Source: Pseudidiomarina tainanensis
GTDB taxonomy: Bacteria; Pseudomonadota; Gammaproteobacteria; Enterobacterales; Alteromonadaceae
DNA: 64,000 nt
Direction of reading: 5' to 3'
Assembly (NCBI RefSeq): GCF_004214835.1
Contig: NZ_PIQJ01000001.1
Location: 186,001 to 250,000 of the forward strand
Shown here: piece after piece, positions 33,129 to 41,798 of the stretch
Position numbering within the stretch: position 1 is the first letter of the stretch
Layout: every line of letters starts with the position of its first letter
Translations under genes and position numbers: made by a program
Notes under the pieces: model-generated
Database searches by the model: none
The model's input: only the letters and a program-made list of their open reading frames with translations
Told to the model about the DNA's origin: nothing

Positions 33129-33629
33129 CTACTGTGACTTTTCCGGCAATTCGCCAATTTCAATGTAATCGTCGATTGTTTCATCGAAACAACTGCATGT
33201 CTTCTTTCCTGAGCTATTAGGGGGTGTCGAGCTTCCGTAATAACCCTTATCTAAGCAAATCTTCGCACATTGTTCGCTAAGCGTTTTGGGGCGAAGTTCG
33301 CCGCGTATTAAAAACAGGGTGACCGAAAGAGCCATAATGCCAGTGGCAGTAATAGAATAGATTAATCGAGTCTTGAAAGAAGAAGATCGGGTATTTTGCT
33401 TACAGCCGTGTTGAAATCCAGCATAAATTGTGAGTAACCAGACGCTCAGAAAAACAATGAGTGCAACAATACCAAGGAAATAATCTGACCAATCCGGCCA
33501 AGGATTGTCGCCATAAATAAAGAGCCAGAAAATACCAGCAAACAATGCGACAGTAGCCATAGCTGCAATAAACGCCACCACAAGACCGGGTAATCCGAAT
33601 AAAATTGCGTAACGATAAGTGGTTTTCAT
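33129..33629 (-). CDS. Hypothetical membrane protein inside the tRNA-Arg islet
   Basis: 166 residues: three hydrophobic segments (about 9-35, 48-70, 86-106) and a polar C-terminal tail with four cysteines (SEQCAKICLDKGYY and KKTCSCFDETIDD), a pattern suited to disulfides on the periplasmic side. No family recognised. It lies between the left repeat and the exporter operon, same strand, but separated by 258 bases, so it is probably transcribed separately. Function unknown. Confidence 0.55.
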   Translation of the reverse strand: MKTTYRYAILFGLPGLVVAFIAAMATVALFAGIFWLFIYGDNPWPDWSDYFLGIVALIVFLSVWLLTIYAGFQHGCKQNTRSSSFKTRLIYSITATGIMALSVTLFLIRGELRPKTLSEQCAKICLDKGYYGSSTPPNSSGKKTCSCFDETIDDYIEIGELPEKSQ

Positions 33630-33737
33630 GATTGTTGAGAGACCTAGTTTATTAGTCCTGAGCGCGCCATAACTTTAAATTTAGCTGGAAGGATACAAAC
33701 TATCCATGCAGGCAGTACCAAAGGCATCACGATAGCC

Positions 33738-33887
33738 TTAAATCCAAGCCACTAGGTCGCTATGATTCGTCACAAGCTGGGCCTGCATCTCATTTAGTTG
33801 TGCAATATTGGCATTCATAGGGTTAAGTAAACTTTCCTTGCACCAATAAGCTAGATTCTCGTCGCTGTCTGTTTTATTTTCAAACAC
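33738..33887 (-). CDS. 49-residue open frame directly after the exporter ATPase gene
   Basis: A GTG immediately follows the ATPase stop and opens a frame encoding VFENKTDSDENLAYWCKESL, then LNPMNANIAQLNEMQAQLV and a stop at 33738. Composition is protein-like and hydrophilic. There is no clear ribosome binding site apart from possible coupling to the ATPase stop. It may be a tiny gene of the operon or a leftover C-terminus. Family unknown. Confidence 0.35.
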   Translation of the reverse strand: MFENKTDSDENLAYWCKESLLNPMNANIAQLNEMQAQLVTNHSDLVAWI

Positions 33888-34598
33888 TTAATCAGGCAAC
33901 CGACCTTCACCGACCTCCTCAGTCGTGACGCCATCGCGAATGTGGTAAATGCGCTTGAAGGTGGGAATGATCTTTTCGTCATGAGTCACCACGATGATTG
34001 CGGTTTCAAATTTTTTTGCCATGTCATTCAAAATTCGAATAACCGCCATGGCACGCTCGGAGTCAAGAGGCGCTGTTGGTTCATCGGCGAGAATCACTGG
34101 CGGACGGTTAATTAACCCACGTGCTATGGCTACGCGCTGTTGCTCTCCGCCAGAGAGCTGCGACGGAAAAGCTTGCGCGCGGTGATGCACATCTAGTGCG
34201 GTTAGTAGTTCTAGCGCACGAGCGCGTGCTTCGGAATTGCTGACACCCGCTAACATTGGTAATAGCGCCACATTGTCTACGACATCTAAAAACGGGATGA
34301 GATAGGGTGATTGAAAGATGAACCCTATTTTATCGCGTCGCAGTGCCCGCAGGTCCGAGACTTTCCAGTCTTGCTCAAAAATGGTCTGCTCGCCCAGTGT
34401 CATTTTGCCTGAAGTTGGCGTAATCACTGCTCCAAGTGATTTCAGTAGGGTGCTTTTACCTGAGCCTGAAGGACCTATTAATCCAACAACTTCACCAGGA
34501 GCCACGTTCATGTTCACATCTTTGAGTGCATCAACGGCGGTATCACCACTGCCATAGCGTTTACTCAAATGCTCAATGCGTATTCCATGTTTCGACAT
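33888..34598 (-). CDS. ABC transporter ATP-binding protein (DevA/MacB/LolD-like)
   Basis: 236 residues from ATG 34598, with GGAGG five bases upstream. Walker [12 protein letters not shown]-loop FIFQSPYL, signature LSGGEQQR, Walker [13 protein letters not shown] and switch VVTHDEK are intact. This is the MacB/LolD type that works with FtsX-like permeases. It follows the permease by one base and is the last main gene of the TetR-adaptor-permease-ATPase operon, probably an exporter of a lipid, antibiotic or heterocyst-type glycolipid-like cargo. Cargo unknown. Confidence 0.9.
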   Translation of the reverse strand: MSKHGIRIEHLSKRYGSGDTAVDALKDVNMNVAPGEVVGLIGPSGSGKSTLLKSLGAVITPTSGKMTLGEQTIFEQDWKVSDLRALRRDKIGFIFQSPYLIPFLDVVDNVALLPMLAGVSNSEARARALELLTALDVHHRAQAFPSQLSGGEQQRVAIARGLINRPPVILADEPTAPLDSERAMAVIRILNDMAKKFETAIIVVTHDEKIIPTFKRIYHIRDGVTTEEVGEGRLPD

Positions 34599-34599
34599 A

Positions 34600-35805
34600 T
34601 TAACCTCCAATTGCTTCTGCTGGGTCGACTTTTAACGCCATACGAATGGCAATGACACTAGAGAGCGCACTGATAACAAGTACCAAGAAGAGACCGATGA
34701 AGGCGTCTTGCGTAAGTAACAAAACATGTTTAGGGAACAGTGGAGCAGCGAAAGCCGCAGTAATTTTACCAATCACAAAGCCAATAATGCCAAGTACAAG
34801 CGCTTGTTGCATAATCATGGCTGCAATGGTTCGATTGCGTGTGCCGATAAGCTTTAGCACAGCTATCTCACGGATTTTGTCCATAGTTAAAGTGTAAATA
34901 ATAAAGGCGATAATGGCTGCGCTGACAATCGCCAGAATGACCAAGAACATACTAATTTGGCGAGCTGAAGTAGCGATGAGTTTGCCGAGTAAAATCTCTT
35001 CCATTTCAGCTCGGGTATAAACGGTTAAGCGTTTCCAACGACTGATCCGTTGCGCCATTTCGTCTTGTGAAACATGGGCATCGAGTCTCACGAGAATCGC
35101 ATTGACGAAACTATTGGTGGTTTGTGAATCGATAACTGCCTGCGTGATGGCTGAGGAGCCCGGTTGATTAAATGCAGGGTTCGCTTCAGTACGACGGCGA
35201 CTTTGCCAAGTCGCATCATTATCTTTCAGAAACTGTGCTTCTTGCGCATCTTTTAATGGTATAAAAATCATCGGGTCGCCACTAGAAGAAACCATACGTC
35301 GTGTGAGCCCGACAATGGTGAAGTCTTTGCGGCGTATACGCACGGTATCACCGATAACGAAGCCTGTTGCAACATCCGCGACCGCTTCGTAGTGACCTCG
35401 GGTTAGGTAACGCCCAGCCACCAAATACGGTGGCCAGCCTGGCGCAGCGAAACGATCGCCAGGTACTATGCCGACAACCATCGCTCGGACATCGCGCTCT
35501 TCTTTACGAACCTGCATGGTCAAATAGGTAACGTTGGCGACTTCGGCAACGCCAGGCATTGCGCTGATGGTGCGATAAAGATCATCATTTAAACTGGATG
35601 ATTCGGCATAGGGACCGAGGGTATTTTGCTGTACGACCCAAAGGTCAGCTCCACTGTTATCAAGTAATGCTTTACCGTCATCCACCATTCCTCGATAAAC
35701 ACCGGCCATCACAAAAGTGACACCGATCAACAATCCGAGTCCGATGCCGGTAAAGATAAACTTACCCCAAGAATGCAGGATGTCGCGTCCGGCGAGGCTG
35801 ATCAT
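34600..35805 (-). CDS. FtsX-like ABC permease (DevC-like)
   Basis: 401 residues with one N-terminal helix (FIFTGIGLGLLIGVTFVMAG), a large periplasmic domain (~45-270) and three C-terminal helices ending in KVDPAEAIGG, the DevC/FtsX arrangement. WVVQQNTLGPYAESSSL in the extracytoplasmic part is typical of the DevC branch. It starts in an ATGA overlap with the adaptor and ends one base before the ATPase. Acts with the adaptor and ATPase to move cargo across the envelope. Confidence 0.88.
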   Translation of the reverse strand: MISLAGRDILHSWGKFIFTGIGLGLLIGVTFVMAGVYRGMVDDGKALLDNSGADLWVVQQNTLGPYAESSSLNDDLYRTISAMPGVAEVANVTYLTMQVRKEERDVRAMVVGIVPGDRFAAPGWPPYLVAGRYLTRGHYEAVADVATGFVIGDTVRIRRKDFTIVGLTRRMVSSSGDPMIFIPLKDAQEAQFLKDNDATWQSRRRTEANPAFNQPGSSAITQAVIDSQTTNSFVNAILVRLDAHVSQDEMAQRISRWKRLTVYTRAEMEEILLGKLIATSARQISMFLVILAIVSAAIIAFIIYTLTMDKIREIAVLKLIGTRNRTIAAMIMQQALVLGIIGFVIGKITAAFAAPLFPKHVLLLTQDAFIGLFLVLVISALSSVIAIRMALKVDPAEAIGG

Positions 35806-36953
35806 TCACTACGCTCCACCAGACTCTCAACGATGTGAATTGAGCTACGTGCGGAAAGCTCTCTTTCACTAAACAACACAATCGCGTCACCGTCTTGTAA
35901 TCCCTTAAGCACTTGCACATCGCCATTAAGGTCTGCTCTGCCTAGGGTAATAGGAACAAATTGCAGATCTCCGTTGCGTACTCGCCACACGCCTAATTCA
36001 GCGTTCACACGGTGGATAGCTGCATTAGGAATGACGAGTGTGGGCTCTAGTTCAGTAAGGCTTACGTGTACCTCGGTTAATTCACCAATGCGTGGCAACG
36101 GCTCAGGAGTTTGAGCGAAAACGACTTTTGCCAGCGTTTCTTCAGTAATGGCATCGGCTTTTAATTCAACACGCGCGACTTGACCGTCCAGTTGAACGTT
36201 TTGTTGAGACCGCAAGATGATTGTTGCCGGTAAGCCCTTACGGAGTCCTGCAGCACTTATTTGGTCAAAGCGCACGTTGACCCAAATGCTAGCGGGATCA
36301 ATGAGTTCAAGTATGGTTTGTCCGCTGGGTACAGTAGAGCCAACTTCAGCGTTACGGGCAATCACAATACCGTCTGCTGGCGCCAGGAGGTCAAGCTCTT
36401 GGCGTTGTACCACAAGAGCTTGGTAATCCGCTTCGTTGCGGTCGCGTTCATCTTGTACGCGGACAAGCGCAGCTCGGGCAATAGCCGCAGCTTGTTGCTT
36501 AGCGGCTAAGTCGTCTGCACTCACTGCTTCTGTTTTATAAAGCTGTGCAAAACGCTCAGCTTGTGCTTCAGCAAAATCGAGTTTAGCTTCAGCTTCGGCA
36601 ATGCTTGCATTCGCTGCTTTTACCGCCGCTAACTTCGCATTGAGACGTTGTTCTAGATCAATGGGCTCCAGTTTAACTAGAACGTCACCGGCGTTCACTT
36701 CGTCACCCACATCGACAAAGAGCGCTTTGACTCGAGCTGCGTATGCGTGACCCAAAGTATAGGTATAGCGCGCTTCAACCGTGCCAATACCAAAAAGGCC
36801 TGGTTGCAATGATTTCGTTTGAACCTCTGTCGTGACTACTTTTACGGGTGCTAGTGGACCGCTATTGATAACCACGTAACCAAGCAAAATTAACAGCGGC
36901 ACAATGACAATTGTAAGCGCAACGGCTTTCTTATGGGGTTTAAAGTTAATCAT
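35802..36953 (-). CDS. Periplasmic adaptor protein (HlyD/RND-adaptor family)
   Basis: 383 residues. One N-terminal transmembrane helix (VALTIVIVPLLILLGYVVI) is followed by a biotinyl-lipoyl-like barrel (VGDEVNAGDVLVKLEPIDLE), a coiled coil of about 100 residues (KAANASIAEAEAKLDFAEAQ region), then LDLLAPADGIVIARNAEVGS and a beta domain. It bridges the exporter to an outer-membrane channel, which is not encoded here (a TolC elsewhere is expected). One base after the TetR stop, ATGA overlap with the permease. Confidence 0.9.
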   Translation of the reverse strand: MINFKPHKKAVALTIVIVPLLILLGYVVINSGPLAPVKVVTTEVQTKSLQPGLFGIGTVEARYTYTLGHAYAARVKALFVDVGDEVNAGDVLVKLEPIDLEQRLNAKLAAVKAANASIAEAEAKLDFAEAQAERFAQLYKTEAVSADDLAAKQQAAAIARAALVRVQDERDRNEADYQALVVQRQELDLLAPADGIVIARNAEVGSTVPSGQTILELIDPASIWVNVRFDQISAAGLRKGLPATIILRSQQNVQLDGQVARVELKADAITEETLAKVVFAQTPEPLPRIGELTEVHVSLTELEPTLVIPNAAIHRVNAELGVWRVRNGDLQFVPITLGRADLNGDVQVLKGLQDGDAIVLFSERELSARSSIHIVESLVERSE

Positions 36954-36954
36954 A

Positions 36955-37557
36955 TTAGGCCTCTATGCCATGGCGGTATATCGCAAAAACTTTTGGTGCC
37001 TCGATGTGCATTAACTTAATGTTATCGACGAGTAAGGATTGCATCACCAATCCTTGAATCATTCCAATCAACAAGCCTGCCGCAGCTTTAGTATCAAGGT
37101 CTGCACGGACGAGTCCTTGTGTTTTGCCATTTTCAAGGAGCTGCTGCAGTCGCAAGCTGTAAGATTTGAGTAATGTGGTTGCGATTTGCTTGGGCACACT
37201 TGCCTGCTTACGTTGAAGCTCACTAAACAGCATGCGTGGGGCGCCCGGATACTCGCTGACAAAGCGAATATGAGCAAAAAATATTGCTTCAATTACGGCT
37301 ATCGGAGAGGTTTCCGCTTGTGCGGCTCGTTCGATACGACTGAGTAATTTATCGGCAATCCATTGAATAACAGCTTGAACAATTGCGTCTTTGGTCGGGA
37401 AATACTTGAACAATGCTCCTTGCGTGACGCCCATCTTTTTAGCGATATCTGTAGTAGATATTTCGCTCGGGTTTTTTTCTGCAGCAAGTGCAACAACGAT
37501 GTCGACCGTCGCAGCGCGGCGGTCTTCAGCTTTCATATAATTGGTATGTGGGCTCAT
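36955..37557 (-). CDS. TetR-family repressor of the exporter operon
   Basis: 200 residues. The N-terminal helix-turn-helix is EISTTDIAKKMGVTQGALFK, then YFPTKDAIVQAVIQWIADKL, followed by a helical ligand-binding domain. It is the first gene of the operon, one base from the adaptor gene, so it should repress its own transcript together with the exporter. A GTAAG/CTTAC palindrome 18 bases upstream is the likely operator. Inducer unknown. An in-frame ATG seven codons later is a possible alternative start; neither has a strong ribosome binding site. Confidence 0.88.
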   Translation of the reverse strand: MSPHTNYMKAEDRRAATVDIVVALAAEKNPSEISTTDIAKKMGVTQGALFKYFPTKDAIVQAVIQWIADKLLSRIERAAQAETSPIAVIEAIFFAHIRFVSEYPGAPRMLFSELQRKQASVPKQIATTLLKSYSLRLQQLLENGKTQGLVRADLDTKAAAGLLIGMIQGLVMQSLLVDNIKLMHIEAPKVFAIYRHGIEA

Positions 37558-37574
37558 GACAGACTCAAAAGTAA

Positions 37575-37594
37575 GTAAGTTATTACTATCTTAC
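37575..37594. promoter_or_regulatory. Candidate TetR operator
   Basis: GTAAGTTATTACTATCTTAC: arms GTAAGTTA and TATCTTAC match as inverted repeats at 7 of 8 positions. It starts 18 bases upstream of the TetR start, where autorepression would act. Confidence 0.45.
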
Positions 37595-37624
37595 GCCTGC
37601 TGTTAACGCTGTCAATTATTTAGT

Positions 37625-37654
37625 AAAAAAAGCCCCCGCAGGTTGCAGGGGCTT
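37625..37654 (-). terminator. Rho-independent terminator on the minus strand
   Basis: Stem AAGCCCCTGCA/TGCGGGGGCTT (one mismatch, loop ACC in the minus-strand reading) followed by TTTTTT. It would end transcription coming from the scar region at 37655-38324, upstream of the TetR operon, although no intact gene remains there to use it. Confidence 0.7.
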
Positions 37655-38324
37655 AAAAATTTTCGTTTCCTTGTTATTCTGGACGGTCTTGCGCTCGGGC
37701 TTCTTAAAGTCCGAGCCGGCTTTCCATGCTGGCCAGTCAGGAGAGTAATCGTCACTGACTTTTTGACCGTTAACATCAGCTTGGGGAATTGACGCATCAC
37801 AGCTGGCAGAGCACACCTTCGCTCAAGGTCAGCTCGACTTGGTCATGGTCGGTCGTGCTCATCTAGCCAATCCGCACTGGCCCGATGAGGCCGCCATTGC
37901 CCTGTGCGTCAAAGAGCCTTCGTGGGTGTTGCCCGCGCAAGCCGCTGTATATATCTGCGCATGCCATCGAAGAACGGGTCAGCAATAAAACTGGGGAACG
38001 TAGCGGGTAATTCACTGGCAACTTCTTTCGCTGTCGCCAGAAAGTGCTCTCGACGTATCATACGACATTCGTACTTTCTTCCCCGGCTACCTTTGAGAGA
38101 CATGGTTAACTTTGTAACTACCCCCGACGAATTTATAACAGCGATGATTTCTCAATGGATTTCAGAATATTGTTTTCGGAAAACTCAGATGAATATACAT
38201 CAGGTTTTCCGGGGATACAGAGAGCTCGATATAATAATTGTTTAACTACAGATTAAGAGGGTTAAAAAATTTGGCACAAAAACTTTTTGGTTAGTGAACA
38301 CTTTCGGTGAAATATTTGAATTGT
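37655..38324. other. Island scar: no intact gene, several decayed frames
   Basis: 670 bases between the terminator and tRNA-Arg. It contains an Old Yellow Enzyme C-terminal remnant (separate entry). A minus-strand frame at 37660-37810 reads QADVNGQKVSDDYSPDWPAW and has no start and no stop before the terminator. A 64-residue minus-strand frame at 37909-38103 overlaps the remnant. The mixture suggests repeated insertions and deletions at this attachment site. Confidence 0.55.
37797..37988 (+). pseudogene. C-terminal remnant of an NADH:flavin oxidoreductase (Old Yellow Enzyme, NamA-like)
   Basis: The plus-strand frame reads SQLAEHTFAQGQLDLVMVGR and AHLANPHWPDEAAIALCVKE, then PSWVLPAQAA. This is the conserved end of Old Yellow Enzyme/NamA proteins (…DLVMVGRAHLANPHWP…PSWVLPAPY). 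Nothing of the ~300 upstream residues is present, there is no start codon, and homology fades after WVLPA before a stop at 37986-37988. A dead gene tail stranded next to tRNA-Arg. Confidence 0.75.
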
Positions 38325-38402
<78 letters not shown>

Positions 38403-38470
38403 GCATTGATTCACTAAGGAATCGAAGAGAGCGGGCATTATAGTGACCGCTCGCGTTGCTGTCCAGCCGG

Positions 38471-38496
38471 AAAACGCCAACTACGGTTGGCGTTTT
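38471..38496 (-). terminator. Terminator overlapping the serine hydrolase stop
   Basis: AAAACGCCAAC (38471-38481) and GTTGGCGTTTT (38486-38496) are perfect arms around TACG; on the minus strand the stem ends in TTTT. The stem begins inside the last codons (KRQP-stop) of the serine hydrolase gene. Confidence 0.75.
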
Positions 38497-40025
38497 AGCT
38501 CTAAATTATGGAAATCGAAGCTGAAATCGGTAAATGGCGCAATCGCTTCCATTTTAGCGCCTGTCACCTCGTTCGAGCGGCTGACGTTAAAATCAATATA
38601 AGCATCAGCCTCTAACAATGGTTCGTCCCAACGCACCACAAAAGTATCGCCGTTATAGTGCTCGAGGGTGCCTTTTAGCATTGGTGTGTGGGTGAAGTTA
38701 ATCCGTAATTTTTTGTCCGTCATACCAATATCGACAGCACCATACCAAGCATCGACGTAGCTACCCACGTATCGCGCTAATGGTAATGCTTTGCGACTGA
38801 CATCCGGTACAGGCATTTTAAACGCTGCTTTAGAATCCATAAACTCGCGATATTTTTCGCTTTCTTCTGCTATCCAATCGGAATCTGGCAAGTCTAATAA
38901 GTCTTCAAGCGCTTCTTGAGTAATTGCGATTAATGCACCGAAGGCCTGCTGATTGCTCATGACAGTAATCGCAAAGTTGCGCTCAGGAATAATGGTCGTG
39001 AGCGAAAGCATGCCTAAGATACCGCCGCTATGGTAAACGTGTTTTACGCCGTGTTCGTTTTTCACAAACCAACCCAAGCCGTAGCCACGGTAATGCGTGC
39101 CGTTCTCGGCAGCACTGGCGCTCACCGTCAATGGAGTAACGACCTGCCACATGGCACGTTGAGAATCGGCGCTAAACACCTGCTCACCGTTAATTGATTT
39201 GCCATGGGCGATTTGTGCCAGTAACCACTTCGCGAAGTCATTGGCGTTGCTCGCCATGGCCCCTGCCGCCGCAAAATCTTCCAGATAGTCCAGTGGGAAA
39301 CGATGCAGCTTGCCATTCATTTCAATAGTGCCGACTGCCACATTATCAACGTTACCTGGAATGTTGGAATGGCCAATCACCGTGTCATTCATACCCAACG
39401 GCTTAAGTAATGCTTCTTGAACATAGTCGGTATACGGCATGCCACTGGCGCGGGCGATGACTTCGCCAGCAGTAACAAACATTAAATTGTTGTAGGCGAA
39501 GCGCTCACGCAAGCCGGAGGCAAAAGGCACATGAGCCAACCCTGCTATAATGTCAGCGGTTGATTTATCAGTGTTTGGCCAAATCATCAAATCGCCAGCA
39601 CCGAGGCCTAAGCCAGAGCGATGACTCAACAGATCGCGAATGGTCAGCTCGGCGGTAATTGCAGGGTCCGACAAACGAAATTCAGGAATGTATTGAATGA
39701 CTTTGTCGTCCCAACTAAGTTTCTTCTGCTCAACGAGTGTCGCAAGCGCCGCTGCAGTAAACGCTTTGGTATGCGAGGCAACACCGAAGAGGGTGTCAGC
39801 GTTTACCGGCTCGCCGTTGCCAACATCCCGAACCCCGAAGCCTTCGGCTAAAATCACTTCACCATCTTTCACCGCAACAACAGCAAGCCCAGGAATATTA
39901 AATGCGCTCAACGCTTCTTCAGCTGTTGCTCGAATATCATCGGCCGATTGTCCGAATGTTGGCGCGGTTGAAAAGAGCAATGCACCACACACCAAACTGG
40001 CTAAGGGTTTGAAAGATAACGTCAT
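38481..40025 (-). CDS. Secreted serine hydrolase (beta-lactamase/class C-like, S12)
   Basis: 514 residues: signal peptide MTLSFKPLASLVCGALLFSTAPTFGQ, a beta-lactamase-like domain (residues ~30-370) with SHTK (Ser84/Lys87), YNN (near 177) and a C-terminal HSGGILG in place of KTG, then a ~100-residue lipocalin-like DUF3471-type domain (YVGSYVDAWYGAVDIGMTDK, LKGTLEHYNGDTFVVRWDE). Such periplasmic S12 hydrolases act as esterases or D-amino peptidases rather than drug-inactivating lactamases. Monocistronic; its stop lies in its own terminator. Confidence 0.85.
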   Translation of the reverse strand: MTLSFKPLASLVCGALLFSTAPTFGQSADDIRATAEEALSAFNIPGLAVVAVKDGEVILAEGFGVRDVGNGEPVNADTLFGVASHTKAFTAAALATLVEQKKLSWDDKVIQYIPEFRLSDPAITAELTIRDLLSHRSGLGLGAGDLMIWPNTDKSTADIIAGLAHVPFASGLRERFAYNNLMFVTAGEVIARASGMPYTDYVQEALLKPLGMNDTVIGHSNIPGNVDNVAVGTIEMNGKLHRFPLDYLEDFAAAGAMASNANDFAKWLLAQIAHGKSINGEQVFSADSQRAMWQVVTPLTVSASAAENGTHYRGYGLGWFVKNEHGVKHVYHSGGILGMLSLTTIIPERNFAITVMSNQQAFGALIAITQEALEDLLDLPDSDWIAEESEKYREFMDSKAAFKMPVPDVSRKALPLARYVGSYVDAWYGAVDIGMTDKKLRINFTHTPMLKGTLEHYNGDTFVVRWDEPLLEADAYIDFNVSRSNEVTGAKMEAIAPFTDFSFDFHNLELKRQP

Positions 40026-40167
40026 GATTGTGTCCTGATTTTTGTTCTATTGACTGCTAGCCAATCTAACCTCATCGCAGAGATTAGGCAACTTGCCCGA
40101 ATACGCTAGTGAACCCGCGCAGTTTGGTTAGACTACGCAACAGGTTATTTCTTAAAGAGGATGAGTC

Positions 40168-41694
40168 ATGAAGGCAATGAAAGTTATTGCGGCACTAGCA
40201 ACGTTGATGTTGTCAGTACAGGCGTTCGCCTCGCAGTTTGTCATAAACCACAAATTTGACGATGACGCGAACAACGACAGTAAGGTGATGGTGATATTTG
40301 CCGCGGAAGATGAGGCGGTTACATTAGAATCGTGGTCAAGCGCGACGCAAACTATGGTCACCACGGCGTTGAATGCGAAGGAATTCACTGGTAAGCACGG
40401 TCAAATGGTTGAAGTATTAGCGCCTACTGGATTAACCGCGCAGCGTTTGATTGTTGTTGGCGTTGGTGCGGCCGGTGCATTTAATCGAGTGAAAGCCGAG
40501 CAGGTTGGCGCAAAGCTACTGGGTTCGTTACCAAGTGATAACGAGGTCGCGTTAAACGCTAGTTTGCTTGCTGATGCGAATGCGGTTGCAGCCATTGCAC
40601 ACGGTATGGACTTAAAAAACTATCGTTTTGATCGCTATAAGAGCGATGCAAAAGATCGCGACACCGTTACCTATTACTGGCAAGTGGCTGATGATTCAGC
40701 GGCGCAGCAACACTATGGCGATTACCAAGCGATTGCAAAAGGCGTTTTCTTAGCACGCGACATCACCAATCTGCCAGGCGGCGATGGCTATCCGCAAGCG
40801 ATTGCTGAAATGGCCTCAAAAGCCTTGAAGCCATTGGGCATTAAAGTAACCGTATTAAACCCTGAGCAAGTGCGTAAAGCCGGCATGGGTGCGCTTTACG
40901 GTGTTAGCCAAGGTAGCCAACACAAGGCTTACTTGCTGGCCGCGCATTGGCAAGGTAGCAAAGACCAACCGGTTGCGCTGGTTGGTAAAGGGAATACGTT
41001 CGATACCGGCGGTTATAACCTGAAAACTTCATCAAGCTCAATCTTGCGTATGCAAACCGATAAAGCCGGTGGCGGTGCAGTATTGGGTGCAGTGATGGCG
41101 TTAGCTGGACAAAAAGCACCGGTGAACGTTGTGGCTGTGGTGCCTTTATCACACAATTTAATTTCAGGCTCAGCGCTGTTACCAGGTGATGTAGTGACTG
41201 CCGGTGATGGTACCAAAATTGAAGTTGCAAACACCGATGCAGAAGGTCGCCTGATTCTGGCTGACGGTATCTGGTATGCACGTGATAAATTCAAACCGCG
41301 CGCCATTGCTGACATTGCGACGTTAACGGGTTCGAAAGTCGGCGCATTGGGCACCGCATACTCAGCTATTTTCACTGAGCATGACGATTTGCTTGCTACC
41401 ATGAAACAAGCCGGTGAAGCCACCGATGAATTAGTATGGCAACTACCGTTAGGCCCATACCCAGGTATCATCAGCAGCACGTTAGCAGACATTAAGAACG
41501 TGGGTTCGCCTGGTGCGCAAGCTGGCGCGGTATTCTTACAGCACTTTGCTAAAGATACCCCATGGATTCATATCGATATGGCCGGCAATGCATACAATGC
41601 CGGCGCTAGCGGTATCCATCCAGCTGGTGGCAACGGTTACGGCGTACGCCTGCTAACCGAATGGGTAAAGCTGTACTCAAACCAAGCAAATTAA
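40168..41694 (+). CDS. Exported leucyl aminopeptidase (M17)
   Basis: 508 residues. A signal peptide MKAMKVIAALATLMLSVQAFA is unusual for M17 enzymes, so it is probably periplasmic. The catalytic C-terminal half has VGKGNTFDTGGYNLK (metal Lys and Asp, about 272), KAGGGAVLGA, and NTDAEGRLILADGI (about 354) with the Asp, Glu and Arg of the two-metal site. It removes N-terminal residues from peptides, fitting the many secreted peptidases in this genome. AGAGGA precedes the ATG. Its last four bases overlap the convergent DUF2474 gene. Confidence 0.9.
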   Translation: MKAMKVIAALATLMLSVQAFASQFVINHKFDDDANNDSKVMVIFAAEDEAVTLESWSSATQTMVTTALNAKEFTGKHGQMVEVLAPTGLTAQRLIVVGVGAAGAFNRVKAEQVGAKLLGSLPSDNEVALNASLLADANAVAAIAHGMDLKNYRFDRYKSDAKDRDTVTYYWQVADDSAAQQHYGDYQAIAKGVFLARDITNLPGGDGYPQAIAEMASKALKPLGIKVTVLNPEQVRKAGMGALYGVSQGSQHKAYLLAAHWQGSKDQPVALVGKGNTFDTGGYNLKTSSSSILRMQTDKAGGGAVLGAVMALAGQKAPVNVVAVVPLSHNLISGSALLPGDVVTAGDGTKIEVANTDAEGRLILADGIWYARDKFKPRAIADIATLTGSKVGALGTAYSAIFTEHDDLLATMKQAGEATDELVWQLPLGPYPGIISSTLADIKNVGSPGAQAGAVFLQHFAKDTPWIHIDMAGNAYNAGASGIHPAGGNGYGVRLLTEWVKLYSNQAN

Positions 41695-41798
41695 AGTAAT
41701 ACCGCTCGAATGAGCAGGCCGACCAGGGTGATCGTGATCACCCCGGCGGCCCATATTCCGACAAACCATAACCAGCGCTGCCAAGTTGGTTTAGTCAT
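41691..41798 (-). CDS. DUF2474 small subunit of the CioAB oxidase
   Basis: 35 residues, MTKPTWQRWLWFVGIWAAGV then ITITLVGLLIRAVLL: a short basic/aromatic start and one transmembrane helix, the DUF2474 pattern. The start ATGACTAA contains the CydB stop, so it is translated with cydB. DUF2474 proteins follow cioAB and are thought to be analogues of CydX that stabilise the oxidase. The end overlaps the convergent aminopeptidase gene by four bases. Confidence 0.8.
   Translation of the reverse strand: MTKPTWQRWLWFVGIWAAGVITITLVGLLIRAVLL

Noticed and set aside
37909-38103. 64-codon minus-strand frame in the scar
   Set aside because: Overlaps the Old Yellow Enzyme remnant in the opposite strand and has no recognised family; kept only as part of the scar description.
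40040-40145. TCTAACC/GGTTAGA inverted words between the serine hydrolase and aminopeptidase genes
   Set aside because: Only seven bases long and far apart; expected by chance.
41013-41492. 159-codon antisense frame inside the leucyl aminopeptidase gene
   Set aside because: Opposite the conserved metal site of an M17 enzyme; composition is that of an antisense frame.
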